Shown here piece after piece: positions 16,917 to 25,555 of a stretch of DNA of 64,000 bases. The notes beneath the pieces are model-generated. The model made no database searches. It worked only from the letters and a program-made list of their open reading frames with translations, and was not told the origin of the DNA. How positions within the stretch are numbered: position 1 is the first letter of the stretch; every line of letters starts with the position of its first letter. This DNA is from Alphaproteobacteria bacterium. Lineage in GTDB: Bacteria; Pseudomonadota; Alphaproteobacteria; Micropepsales; Micropepsaceae. The translations under genes were made by a program, and so were the position numbers. The stretch is from positions 62,001-126,000 of the forward strand of contig JAJPHG010000002.1 in assembly GCA_021325375.1 (NCBI GenBank). Reading direction: 5' to 3'.

Positions 16917-18332
16917 CTATTCCATCCGTCTCTTCTGCATCCCTCCCGCCAGGTCGAGCTTGCTCTCGTCGATGATCGCCCCGTCCTTCATCACCATCAG
17001 GATGGACTTGGCATTGTTGATGTCGGCGAGCGGGTCGGCGGCCAGCAACACCAAATCGGCGTCCTTGCCTTCCTCGATCGAGCCCATCGTCTCCTGTCTG
17101 CCGATGAAGCGCGCGCCGTTGTAGGTCGCGGCGCGGATGATGTGCAGCGGCGGGACGCCGGCCTCCGCGAGCAGCTCGAGCTCGCGCTGCTCGCCCGCGC
17201 CGTTGGAGCCGTCGGTGCCGGTGGCGATGACGCCGCCGGCCTCGTCGATGCGGCGCAGATTGTCCTGAAGGATCGGCGTCTGAGTCTTCATCCACATGCG
17301 CCAGCTTCTTTGATAGAGCGGCTTGGAGTTCGCGAGCGCCGTCTCCTTGCCGTCGGCTATGAGCTTCTTGAGCCGCGCGCGCTCGGCCGGGTCCATGGTC
17401 GCGACATAGAGCGGCTGGTCGAGATATTCCGGATGCTCGTGCAGGCGCGTGTAATTGTCGCCGATCATCATCGTCGTCGCCATCGGGATTTGCTTGGCGG
17501 CCGCCATCCTGACGAAGGCGTCGGTCACCGGCCCCTGGATCGGCGTATGCGCCAGCGTGTCGACGCCGGAATAGATCGCCTCCAGCGCGCGGCTCTCGTT
17601 GGAGACATGCACCGTCGTGCGCACGCCGTGCAGGTTGTAGAAGCGGATGATATGCTCGAGCAGGTCGCGCGGCAGGATCGGGATCAGCGGCCGTGAGCCC
17701 CAGCCCTCGTCGTCATAGGTGATCTTCTGCACGTCGGGATGCTGGCTGTCGAATTGCGCCTGGAGCTGCGCCTCGGCTTCCGGCCAGGACGAGACGTTCA
17801 CCGCGATGTCGGTGCCGTGGCTGCCGGGATAGGTGACGAGGTTCCCGGTCGCGAAGATGTGGGGGCTGAGGATCTTCCCCGCGCGCTCGTCCGCACGCAG
17901 CGGCAGGATGTTCTCCGGGATGTTGCCGACGTCGAGCACCGTCGTGACGCCGGCATAGAGATAGCTCGCCAGCGCCTGCTCGCCCGCCTTGCGGTCGACG
18001 ACCCATTTGTCGCCCGTCTTGCCGCCCGGCGCCCATTCCTTGCCCTTGCCGCGCGAGAAGCCAGCGAGGTGGATGTGCACGTCGAACAGGCCGGGGATGA
18101 GGTATTTGCCCGTCGCGTCGATGCGCTGCCCCGCGAGCCCCTTCGCCAGCACGCTCGGCCCCACCAGCGTGAACTTGCCCCCGTCGATCACCACCGCCAT
18201 GTCCGGCTTGGGCGCGCGCCCGGTGCCGTCGATCAGCGTGACATGGTCGATGATGGTGGGCTCGGCGCGGACTGCCGTCGCGGCGAATACGAGCGTGGCC
18301 GCCGCCAGGAATACGCATTTCATGTACCGCAC
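16917..18332 (-). CDS. Secreted amidohydrolase family protein
   Basis: 471 residues with an N-terminal Sec signal peptide (hydrophobic VFLAAATLVFAATAVRA ending AVRA). The body is a metal-dependent amidohydrolase: HxH in FDVHIHLAGF, histidines in TTVHVSNES and DTLAHTPIQ, and the aspartate in GVIATGTDGSNGAG. The C-terminal GSIEEGKDADLVLLAADPL is the usual beta-sandwich closing segment of this superfamily. It resembles imidazolonepropionase/prolidase-type secreted enzymes, so peptidic or cyclic amide substrates are possible. The GTG at 18332 has a strong GGGGGAG site; the stop is 17 bases after it would meet the desulfurase-like gene upstream, suggesting one operon. Confidence 0.88.
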   Translation of the reverse strand: MRYMKCVFLAAATLVFAATAVRAEPTIIDHVTLIDGTGRAPKPDMAVVIDGGKFTLVGPSVLAKGLAGQRIDATGKYLIPGLFDVHIHLAGFSRGKGKEWAPGGKTGDKWVVDRKAGEQALASYLYAGVTTVLDVGNIPENILPLRADERAGKILSPHIFATGNLVTYPGSHGTDIAVNVSSWPEAEAQLQAQFDSQHPDVQKITYDDEGWGSRPLIPILPRDLLEHIIRFYNLHGVRTTVHVSNESRALEAIYSGVDTLAHTPIQGPVTDAFVRMAAAKQIPMATTMMIGDNYTRLHEHPEYLDQPLYVATMDPAERARLKKLIADGKETALANSKPLYQRSWRMWMKTQTPILQDNLRRIDEAGGVIATGTDGSNGAGEQRELELLAEAGVPPLHIIRAATYNGARFIGRQETMGSIEEGKDADLVLLAADPLADINNAKSILMVMKDGAIIDESKLDLAGGMQKRRME

Positions 18333-18349
18333 GTTCTTCTCCCCCTGCT

Positions 18350-19588
18350 CTAGGCAGCGATCTTCTTCAGCGCTTCCCCGAAACGCGCCACTTCTTCCAG
18401 GCTGTTGTAGTGCACCAGCGAGGCGCGGATGCAGCCGCGGTCCATCGCAAGGCCCAGCCGCCCCATCAGACGCGGGGCATACATATGGCCGTCGCGGATG
18501 CCGATGCCCATGTCCGACATGCGCTCGACGACGTCGGCGGGACGGTAGCCGCCAAGGTTGAACGAGATTGTCGGCACGCGCTCGGCGGTGCGCGCCGGGT
18601 TGGCGATGCCGTAGACCGTTGCGTCGACCTCCGCGAGCGCCTCGAGCATCGCGCGCGACAGGTCCTGCTCATAGGCGCGGATCGCGTTCATCGCGGTCTC
18701 GATGGCGCCGCGCGGCGTGTTCGACGTGGTGCTCAGCTCGCGTCCCAGCGCCTCGAAATAATCCACCGCCGCGCCCATGCCCGCGACGTTCTCGTAGATG
18801 AAGGTGCCGGCCTCGATCTTGTAAGGCGGCTCGTCGGGGATGAACTCCTCGCGGAAGGTGGGAAGCGCCGTGAGCTTCTCGCGCCGCCCCCACAGGAACC
18901 CCATATGCGGCGCGAACGCCTTGTAGCCGGAGCAGACGAGATAGTCGCAATCCCACGCCTGCACGTCGGCCAGTGCGTGCGGACCGTAATGCACGCTGTC
19001 GACGAAGAGCTCCGCGCCCACCGCATGCGCCGCGCGCGCGACGGCGGCGACGTCCAGCAGCGAGCCCAGCGCGTGGCTGACCGAATTGCAGGCGACGATG
19101 CGCGTGCGCTCGTCGAGCAGCGGTACGAGGTCCTCGACGTGGAGCTTGCCGTCGTCACGCATCTTCCACCAATCGAACTCCGCGCCCATGCGCTTGAGCG
19201 CCAGCCACGTCGCGACGTTGGCGTCGTGGTCCAGGTCGGTGACGACGATGCGATTGCGCGGCGCCTCCAGGGTCTGCCCGATGGCGAGGCTGACGAGGCG
19301 GATGAACGAGGTCGCGTTCATGCCGAAGCAGATCTCGCTCGGCTCGCGCGCGTTGATCCAGGTCGCGACCTTGGCGCGCGCCGCTGCGATCACGCGGTCG
19401 ACCTCGACGCTCTTGGGGTAGCGACCGCCGCGCTGCACGTTGAAGTCGAGAAGATGCATCGCCACCGTGTCGAGCACGCTCTGCGGCGCCTGCGCGCCCG
19501 CGGCGTTGTCGAAGTAGACGAACGGCGCCGCGCGCCCGAGCGCGGGGAATTTCGCGCGCAGATCGTCGATGGGGAAGTCCTTGGTCAC
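18350..19588 (-). CDS. Cysteine desulfurase-like PLP protein (class V aminotransferase fold)
   Basis: 412 residues. The family signature is visible in FVYFDNAAGAQAPQSVLDTV at the N-terminus, the cofactor-contacting VSHALGSLLD and VDSVHYGPHALADVQ, and the lysine in YLVCSGYKAFAPHMGFLWG that would bind PLP. This is the subfamily usually called cysteine desulfurase-like; no clear catalytic Cys loop like that of IscS or SufS is visible, so desulfurase activity is uncertain. The start is a GTG at 19588 with GGAGGAGAG upstream. It precedes the secreted amidohydrolase by 17 bases, probably in one operon. Confidence 0.87.
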   Translation of the reverse strand: MTKDFPIDDLRAKFPALGRAAPFVYFDNAAGAQAPQSVLDTVAMHLLDFNVQRGGRYPKSVEVDRVIAAARAKVATWINAREPSEICFGMNATSFIRLVSLAIGQTLEAPRNRIVVTDLDHDANVATWLALKRMGAEFDWWKMRDDGKLHVEDLVPLLDERTRIVACNSVSHALGSLLDVAAVARAAHAVGAELFVDSVHYGPHALADVQAWDCDYLVCSGYKAFAPHMGFLWGRREKLTALPTFREEFIPDEPPYKIEAGTFIYENVAGMGAAVDYFEALGRELSTTSNTPRGAIETAMNAIRAYEQDLSRAMLEALAEVDATVYGIANPARTAERVPTISFNLGGYRPADVVERMSDMGIGIRDGHMYAPRLMGRLGLAMDRGCIRASLVHYNSLEEVARFGEALKKIAA

Positions 19589-19602
19589 GCTCTCTCCTCC
19601 AA

Positions 19603-19624
19603 CTCTCCCCCTTCGAGGGAGGCC
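19603..19624. repeat. Fragment of palindromic element family A
   Basis: The 22 bases contain a small dyad CTCCC..TTCGA..GGGAGG that matches the outer arm of the larger element at 23828-23958. It sits in the short divergent gap between the desulfurase-like and permease genes. It is too short to be sure it is a remnant rather than a chance hairpin. Confidence 0.4.
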
Positions 19625-19684
19625 GAATGATTACGCCGCCGTGGAAAGCTGTTCTAGTGTCTTTTGATCGAATCCGGGGGACCA

Positions 19685-21046
19685 ATGACCGACAACGCGA
19701 TCCTCGAGCGCGAGAGCGGGCTGCACAAGGGACTCACGCAACGTCAGGTGGTGATGATCGGGCTCGGCGGCGCGATCGGCACCGGGCTGTTCATGGGCAG
19801 CTCCATCGCCATCGGCTATGCGGGGCCGGCGGTGCTGCTCAGCTACGCCATTGCCGGATTCATCGCGGTGGTGATGGTGTTCTCGCTGTCCGAGATGGCG
19901 GTGGTGCATCCCACCGCCGGCTCCTTCGGCACCTATGCGGAAACCTATCTCGGGCCCTGGGCGGGTTTCGTCGTGCGCTACACCTATTGGTTCGCGCAGG
20001 TGATCGCGATCGGCGGCGAGGCCGTCGCGGCCGGCATCTACATGACCTTCTGGTTCCCGACCGTTCCGGTATGGCTGTGGTCGCTCGGCTTCTCCACCAT
20101 CCTCATCTTCGTGAACACCCGCGCGGTGAAGAATTTCGGCACGATCGAATACTGGTTCGCGTTCATCAAGGTCACCGCCATCGTCCTGTTCATCGTGCTC
20201 GGGCTCGCGCAGGTCTTCGGCATCGGCGCGCCGGCCGTGGGGCTGCACAATCTCACCGGCCTTCCCGGCGGCTTCCTGCCCAACGGGCTCAAGGGCATGT
20301 GGATGGGCGTGATCATGGGCGTGCTGTCGTTCTACGGCATCGAGGTGATCGCGGTGACGTCGGCCGAGGTGCCGGAGCCGCAAGTGGCGATCCCGCGCGC
20401 GCTGCGCACCATGGCGCTTCGCCTGTTCCTCTTCTACATCCTGGCGCTCGGCATCGTCGTCAGCGTGATGCCGTGGACCGCGACCGGCGCGAAAGTGGTA
20501 GCCGAGAGTCCTTTCGTGCGCGTCTTCGCCCATTCCGGCATCGCCTATGCGGCGGGGATCATGAACTTCGTGGTCATCAGCGCAGCACTTTCGAGCATGA
20601 ACACGAACATCTATCTCTGCGCCCGCATGCTGTTCTCGCTCGCGCGCGGGCGATATGCGCCGGCAGCACTGGGACGCTTGAACGCGAGCGGGATGCCGGT
20701 GGCGGCGGTCCTGCTCTCGGCCGTCTTCATCCTCGCCTCCGCCCTCGTCTCGAAGTTCACGCCGTTCGCGTACAACTACCTGCAAGGCGTGGCGCTGTTC
20801 GGCGCGATCGTGGTGTGGATGATGATCCTGGTCAGCCATCTGCGCTTCCGCCGCGTGCACGACGCGCGTGCGCTCGCCGTGCGCATGCCGTTCTTCCCGG
20901 TGATGCAGATCCTGGGGCTCGTCCTGCTCGCCGCCGTGCTCGTGACCATGGGCCTCGATTCCAACTGGAACATCTCCTGGATCGTGGGCGTGCCGTGGCT
21001 GGTGCTGCTGTCGCTCGCCTATTTCGTGTGGAAATCGCGCAGATAG
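19685..21046 (+). CDS. Amino acid permease (APC superfamily)
   Basis: 453 residues with about 12 hydrophobic membrane segments. The first helix carries the APC signature IGLGGAIGTGLFMGSS, and the segment GIEVIAVTSAEVPEPQVAIP matches the conserved loop after helix 6 in the AroP/GabP/ProY group (E...P...IP). It is therefore likely a proton-coupled importer of amino acids such as GABA, proline or aromatics; specificity cannot be read. The start is the ATG at 19685 with GGGGGA upstream, rather than a TTG seven codons earlier. Confidence 0.92.
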   Translation: MTDNAILERESGLHKGLTQRQVVMIGLGGAIGTGLFMGSSIAIGYAGPAVLLSYAIAGFIAVVMVFSLSEMAVVHPTAGSFGTYAETYLGPWAGFVVRYTYWFAQVIAIGGEAVAAGIYMTFWFPTVPVWLWSLGFSTILIFVNTRAVKNFGTIEYWFAFIKVTAIVLFIVLGLAQVFGIGAPAVGLHNLTGLPGGFLPNGLKGMWMGVIMGVLSFYGIEVIAVTSAEVPEPQVAIPRALRTMALRLFLFYILALGIVVSVMPWTATGAKVVAESPFVRVFAHSGIAYAAGIMNFVVISAALSSMNTNIYLCARMLFSLARGRYAPAALGRLNASGMPVAAVLLSAVFILASALVSKFTPFAYNYLQGVALFGAIVVWMMILVSHLRFRRVHDARALAVRMPFFPVMQILGLVLLAAVLVTMGLDSNWNISWIVGVPWLVLLSLAYFVWKSRR

Positions 21047-21232
21047 TGCATGACGACCCTCCACCACGTGGCGATGACGATCAGGTCGTACAAATCCGCT
21101 GCCTTTTCGAAGCTCGCGGGGTTCAACGCGCGGCACGGCAGCGGTCAGGCGCAGACAACGATGAATAAACCTACACAGTTTGCGGAACCGCGGGCCACAT
21201 ATCCTACTCAAGGGCGGCCATGACGAAGCAGA

Positions 21233-22282
21233 TCAGTAATTGATCGACGGATTGTCGCCAGGGCAGATGACGCCTACGACATCGAAACCGCCTTCGACCG
21301 TGCACTGCACCGAATGCGTCTGCTTGCGCGGCAGGAACAGCACGTCGCCGGCGCCGACCGTCGTCTTGGTATTCTCCGTCCACACCACGCCCGCGCCGCC
21401 CAGGAAGATCAGCACCTCCTCATAGAGATGCTTGTGCGGCTCAGCCTTGGAGAGCGGGATGTTGCCGATGAACTGGGTGATGAGCGTCGAGCCGTGCTCT
21501 TTGGTCACGAGCATCTGGAAATAGCGCTCGGCCATCGCGTGGCGCTGCGACGGATCGATCTCGGCAAGGCGGTTGGGATGCGCAGCGTCGAAATTGTCCG
21601 GCATCGTGTCGAGGAACGCGAGCGCGTCGAGCGCGGGGCCCGTGGAGACGAAGAACTTCACCGACCGCGCGGCATGGACGCGGAACGCCTCCCCGGGCTT
21701 CACATAAGCGCCGGTGCGCGGTCCGAACGCGAAACGGCGGCCCGAGATCTCGACCTCGCCCTCGCCCTCGGTGACGAACAGGATCGTATGCCGCCCGTCG
21801 GCACCGATCACCGGCGAGGCGCCCGACGTCAGCTCGGCATAGAATTGCGACTGATAGATCGCGCCCTTGTCGGGGCCGACGATGCGGCACCAGCCGAACG
21901 TGCCTTGCCGCGTGAGCCTGGCGCGCGCGGTCGCGAAGACGTAGCAGGTGCCGTCGAGCGCCACATGCGCATCCTCGCCATGCGGCACCGCGCGCACCGC
22001 GCGGTTGGCGTCGCTGTCGGGATCGTCGTAACCGTAGGCGCCGGGAAGGTTGTTGTGTGCGCCGTCGCAGAACGGCGCGGTGCCGGTATGCTTGCAGCCG
22101 CAGAAGAGCACGTCCTCGTCCTGCTTCGCCTCGAACAACACCGGCTTGAATTCGGTGCCGGCATGACTGCCGTCGCAGAAAGGCTGGTTGGCCGAGCGCC
22201 CGCAGGCGCACCACAGATAGCGCTTTCCGGCCTTCACTTCGAAGTAATAGCCCTTGGGGCGCGCGATGATGGGCGTGGACAT
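21233..22282 (-). CDS. Double CDGSH iron-sulfur / bicupin fusion protein
   Basis: 349 residues. The first 80 hold two CDGSH-type clusters in tandem: CACGRSANQPFCDGSH and CGCKHTGTAPFCDGAH, each with the Cys-X-Cys...Cys...His spacing that binds a 2Fe-2S cluster. A linker with DPDSDANRAVRAV leads to two cupin domains. The second has PHKHLYEEVLIFLGGAGVVW, whose His/Glu residues fit a metal site; the first lacks an obvious full metal triad. The ATG at 22282 is preferred over a GTG two codons upstream. It follows MarC by 25 bases on the same strand. The function is unknown; redox sensing or a dioxygenase coupled to a cluster are possibilities. Confidence 0.88.
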   Translation of the reverse strand: MSTPIIARPKGYYFEVKAGKRYLWCACGRSANQPFCDGSHAGTEFKPVLFEAKQDEDVLFCGCKHTGTAPFCDGAHNNLPGAYGYDDPDSDANRAVRAVPHGEDAHVALDGTCYVFATARARLTRQGTFGWCRIVGPDKGAIYQSQFYAELTSGASPVIGADGRHTILFVTEGEGEVEISGRRFAFGPRTGAYVKPGEAFRVHAARSVKFFVSTGPALDALAFLDTMPDNFDAAHPNRLAEIDPSQRHAMAERYFQMLVTKEHGSTLITQFIGNIPLSKAEPHKHLYEEVLIFLGGAGVVWTENTKTTVGAGDVLFLPRKQTHSVQCTVEGGFDVVGVICPGDNPSINY

Positions 22283-22307
22283 GGGCACGACTATGCCGCG
22301 CCGCGCG

Positions 22308-22958
22308 TCACTTCGCCAGAGCGTTCAGATCGCTCCAGCCGCTCCACAGGATCTCGATGCCGATGCAGAGCATGATGAAGGCGGAGAGCCGCACGACCAC
22401 GTTCGTCGCGGTCTTGCCCAGCCGCGCGACCGTGCGCTCGGCGAAGCGGTAGCAAAGATAGACCGTCAGCACGATGCCGACGATGCCCACCACCGAGGCG
22501 CTGCCCGCCTGCAGCCAGTGCATGAGGCTCGCGCCGCGCGGCCGCTGGCTGCCCAAGGTGATCGCGACCGAGATCGAGCCCGGCCCCACCGTCAGCGGCA
22601 TGGTGAGCGGATAGAATGCGTCGGGCACGGGCGAGGCGCTTTTGGTCTCGCCGCCGTCGCCGTCGGGCCGCTCGTCGGAATTGAGCAGCTTCCAGCCGAA
22701 GGTCGCGACCACCAGCCCGCCGCCGATGCGCACGACGCCGAGCGAGATGCCGAAGAATTCAAGCACATAGGAGCCGATCAACAGCGAGCCGAGCAGAAGG
22801 AAGAAGCTGCCGGCCGCGACGCGCGCGGCGAGCGAATGGCGCTCCTTGTCGGTGCAGAATTGCGTGAGGCCCAAGAACAGCGGCGCGCTGCCGACCGGAT
22901 TGACGATCGGGAACAGCGCCGCATAGGTGAGCAGCACGGTGTCGGCGAAGACGTTCAT
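22308..22958 (-). CDS. MarC family integral membrane protein
   Basis: 216 residues with six hydrophobic segments. The N-terminus AALFPIVNPVGSAPLFLGL is the MarC/UPF0056 hallmark, and the fourth segment begins PLTMPLTVGPGSISVAITLG, also conserved in the family. Despite its name the family has no proven role in multiple antibiotic resistance; transport is presumed. The ATG at 22958 overlaps the aminotransferase stop as ATGA, so the two are translationally coupled. Confidence 0.92.
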   Translation of the reverse strand: MNVFADTVLLTYAALFPIVNPVGSAPLFLGLTQFCTDKERHSLAARVAAGSFFLLLGSLLIGSYVLEFFGISLGVVRIGGGLVVATFGWKLLNSDERPDGDGGETKSASPVPDAFYPLTMPLTVGPGSISVAITLGSQRPRGASLMHWLQAGSASVVGIVGIVLTVYLCYRFAERTVARLGKTATNVVVRLSAFIMLCIGIEILWSGWSDLNALAK

Positions 22959-23809
22959 CCGTGCGCGAACTCCCAATAGAGCTTTCGCGCGCGACGGTAG
23001 AGCGGCCCCGGCTGCAGCGCGCGCTCGTCGATGCGCTTGACGGGATGCACCTTGGCGGCATTGCCGCTGGAGAAGATCTCGTCCGCTTCCAGGAAATCGC
23101 GATACGACAAGGTTTTCTCCACCACCTCCACGCCGCTCTCGCGCAGCAGCCGCACGACGCGCTGGCGCGTGATGCCGTCCAGGAACATGCCGTTCGGCGC
23201 GGGCGTGAAGACCACGCCGTCCTTCGCCATGAATACGTTCGAGGTCGCCAGCTCCGCGACGTTGCCCAGCACGTCGAGCATGATCGCGTTGTCGAAGCCG
23301 CGCGCATGGGCTTCCACGCCGGCGCGCGCATTGTTGGGATAGAGGCAGCCCGCCTTCGCGTCGACGGGCGCGGTTTCGGCCGTGGGCTTGCGGAACGGCG
23401 AGAGCGTGATCGCCAGGCCCTCTTCCGGCGGCATCGGCAGCTCGTAGAGGCACAGGCACCAGCGTGTCGAGTCCGGATCGGGCGCGACGGGAACCACGCC
23501 GCTCTGCTCGGCCCAGTACATCGGCTTTATATAGAGCGCCTTGTCCGCGTCGAACCGCTTGAGCCCGTCCTTCACCAGGCCGAGCCACGTATCCTCGCCC
23601 ACTACGGGCTTCAACCCCATCGCCGCCGCAGAGCGGTTCACGCGCGCGACATGGCGGTCGATATCGGGCGTCGCGCCCTCGAACGCGCGCGCGCCGTCGA
23701 ACACTGTCGTGGCCAGCCACATCGCAGCACTTCGCGGACCGGCAAGCGGCGGATTCCCTTCCAGCCAATCGCCGTCATAGAACGTCCAGGTCTTCGACCA
23801 GGGTTTCAT
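22955..23809 (-). CDS. Branched-chain aminotransferase-like class IV PLP enzyme
   Basis: 284 residues of the BCAT/D-amino-acid aminotransferase/ADC-lyase fold (fold type IV). The PLP lysine is in VDAKAGCLYPNNARAGVEA, followed by GFDNAIMLDVLGNVAELATS and VFMAKDGVVFTP, matching the conserved (E)...N cofactor pocket. It probably transaminates branched-chain or related keto acids in the cytoplasm. The ATG at 23809 has GGAG six bases upstream; a GTG one codon earlier is possible. It is coupled to MarC and lies 131 bases of palindrome downstream of the ThDP enzyme gene, whose keto-acid chemistry fits. Confidence 0.88.
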   Translation of the reverse strand: MKPWSKTWTFYDGDWLEGNPPLAGPRSAAMWLATTVFDGARAFEGATPDIDRHVARVNRSAAAMGLKPVVGEDTWLGLVKDGLKRFDADKALYIKPMYWAEQSGVVPVAPDPDSTRWCLCLYELPMPPEEGLAITLSPFRKPTAETAPVDAKAGCLYPNNARAGVEAHARGFDNAIMLDVLGNVAELATSNVFMAKDGVVFTPAPNGMFLDGITRQRVVRLLRESGVEVVEKTLSYRDFLEADEIFSSGNAAKVHPVKRIDERALQPGPLYRRARKLYWEFAHG

Positions 23810-23827
23810 CACATGCTCCTACCACCT

Positions 23828-23958
23828 ACCCTCCCCTTGAGGGAGGGTCGACAATTTGCGTAGCGAAGCGAAGCAAATTTCGGGGAGGGGTATTCCGCAC
23901 CAATCCTAACCCTCCCCGAAAACGCTTCGCGTTTTCGACCCTCCCTCAAGGGGAGGGT
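23828..23958. repeat. Nested palindromic element, family A copy 1
   Basis: 131 bases in the gap between the ThDP-enzyme stop and the aminotransferase start. The outer arms ACCCTCCCCTTGAGGGAGGGT (left) and its near-identical inverted partner at the right end each form their own hairpin and can pair with each other. Inner arms containing CGGGGAGGGG and CCTCCCCGAAAA, plus gcttcgc/gcgaagc dyads, add further hairpins. This is a REP/MITE-like intergenic element; it could stabilise or terminate transcripts. It encodes nothing. Confidence 0.85.
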
Positions 23959-23965
23959 TGGAATG

Positions 23966-25510
23966 CTACAGCGGCACCTCGATCAGGTTGGGTGCGCGGC
24001 TCGCATAGCCGTCACGCAAGGCACGCGCGAAATCGTCCAGGCTCTCGACGCGCCGCGCGGGCACGCCCATGCCCTTGGCGAGCGCGAGCCAGTCGAGATC
24101 GGGACGGCCGATCTCCAGCATGTCCAGAGCGCGCGGACCGGGATTTCCGCCCAGCGCGGCGATCTCGCCTTTGAGGATCTGATAAGCGCGGTTGGCGAAC
24201 ACCACCACCGTGATCGCAAGATTCTCGCGCGCGGCGGTCCACAGCGCCTGGAGCGTGTACATGCCGCTGCCGTCAGCCTCGAGGCAGAGCACCGGCCGCT
24301 CGGGACACGCGACCGCCGCACCGACCGCGAGCGGCATGCCGATGCCGATGGAGCCGCCCGTGTTGACCAGCCAGTCATGCCGCGACGCGCCTTTGGTCGC
24401 GGCCATCATCCCGCGGCCGGAGGTGATGGACTCGTCGACCACGATCGCGCCTTCCGGCAGCAGCGCGCCGACGGCGGATGCGAGGCCCTCGATGGTGATC
24501 GGACCCGAGGGCAGCGGCGGCCGCGCCGCTTCCTGGAGATACGGCTTGGCTGTTTTCGCGCCGAGCGCGTCCTGCAGATCGGCAAGCGCGCCGGCGCAAT
24601 CTTCGCTGGATGCCGCGAGTGTATGCACCTGCGACCCTTCCGGGATCAGCACGCTGGGCTTGCCCTGCCAAGCGAAGAACGCGACCGGCACCGCGGCGCC
24701 GACCAGGATGAATTGCGAGAACTCACGCAGTTGCGCGAGCGCCTGGTCGACGACATAGGCGACACTCTCCACCGGGGCCAAGCCCGCGCCGCGCAGCACC
24801 CGCGTCACGTTGAACGGCGCGAACAGCTTTGCTCCCGTCGCCGCGGCGATGCGTCCCGCGCAGAGCAGCGCATCCTCATCCTGCGTCAGCGGCGGGCCCA
24901 GGATGATCGCCGTGCGCGCGCCGTTCTTGAGCATGGCGCGCGCCTGTTCGATTGACGCGGCGCCGGGATGCGGCGGCGCGGGGGGCTTCTCGACCGCGAC
25001 GACCTTGCCGTCGTCGCCCCAGGCGGTATCGGAGGGAAGGATCAGCGTCGCGATGCCCGCGGGTGCCGCGGTCGCGGCAGCGACGGCCTCGGCACAATCC
25101 TTGCCCACATCAGCGGAGGACGTCGAGGTGCGCAGCCATTTCGAGTATTGCCGCGCCAGCATCTCGATGTCCGCGGTCAGCGGCGCGTCGTGGCGGCGGT
25201 GATAGGTCGCGTGATCGCCGACGATGTTAACCAAGGGCACACGCGCGCGGCACGCATTGTGCAGGTTGGCCAGTGCGTTCGCTAATCCTGGCCCCAGATG
25301 AAACAACGCACACGCAGGTTTCCCCGTCATCCGCGCATAGCCGTCGGCAGCGCCGGATGCCACGCCCTCGAACAGAACCGGCACGCCGCGCATCTCGCGC
25401 ACGCGATCCAGCGTCTGGACGAAGTGAATCTCGGACGTTCCGGGATTCATGAAGCAAACCTCGACACCCGCGCCCACCAGCGTGCGCACCAGGCTCTCCG
25501 CTCCGTTCAT
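23966..25510 (-). CDS. Acetolactate synthase large subunit-like ThDP enzyme
   Basis: 514 residues in the three-domain ThDP-enzyme layout. The N-terminal Pyr domain has CFMNPGTSEIHFVQTLD and the activating glutamate in VLFEGVASGAADGYARMTGK. The C-terminal PP domain has LEADGSGMYTLQALWTAARE and a VVVFANRAYQ asparagine; the usual GDG magnesium motif reads ADG here. The protein is shorter than IlvB (about 560-590) and no regulatory subunit gene is adjacent, so true acetolactate synthase activity is not certain; a decarboxylase or carboligase of another keto acid is possible. The start is the ATG at 25510; the open frame continues upstream but antisense to metY. Confidence 0.86.
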   Translation of the reverse strand: MNGAESLVRTLVGAGVEVCFMNPGTSEIHFVQTLDRVREMRGVPVLFEGVASGAADGYARMTGKPACALFHLGPGLANALANLHNACRARVPLVNIVGDHATYHRRHDAPLTADIEMLARQYSKWLRTSTSSADVGKDCAEAVAAATAAPAGIATLILPSDTAWGDDGKVVAVEKPPAPPHPGAASIEQARAMLKNGARTAIILGPPLTQDEDALLCAGRIAAATGAKLFAPFNVTRVLRGAGLAPVESVAYVVDQALAQLREFSQFILVGAAVPVAFFAWQGKPSVLIPEGSQVHTLAASSEDCAGALADLQDALGAKTAKPYLQEAARPPLPSGPITIEGLASAVGALLPEGAIVVDESITSGRGMMAATKGASRHDWLVNTGGSIGIGMPLAVGAAVACPERPVLCLEADGSGMYTLQALWTAARENLAITVVVFANRAYQILKGEIAALGGNPGPRALDMLEIGRPDLDWLALAKGMGVPARRVESLDDFARALRDGYASRAPNLIEVPL

Positions 25511-25555
25511 TTCGACACGTCCCTTTTTGAACCATCGCGAATCGGGTGACCCATC

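Noticed and set aside
25511..25555. SAM-II riboswitch before metY
   Set aside because: The gap to the divergent gene is 45 bases, and no conserved SAM-II stem or pseudoknot pattern is visible.
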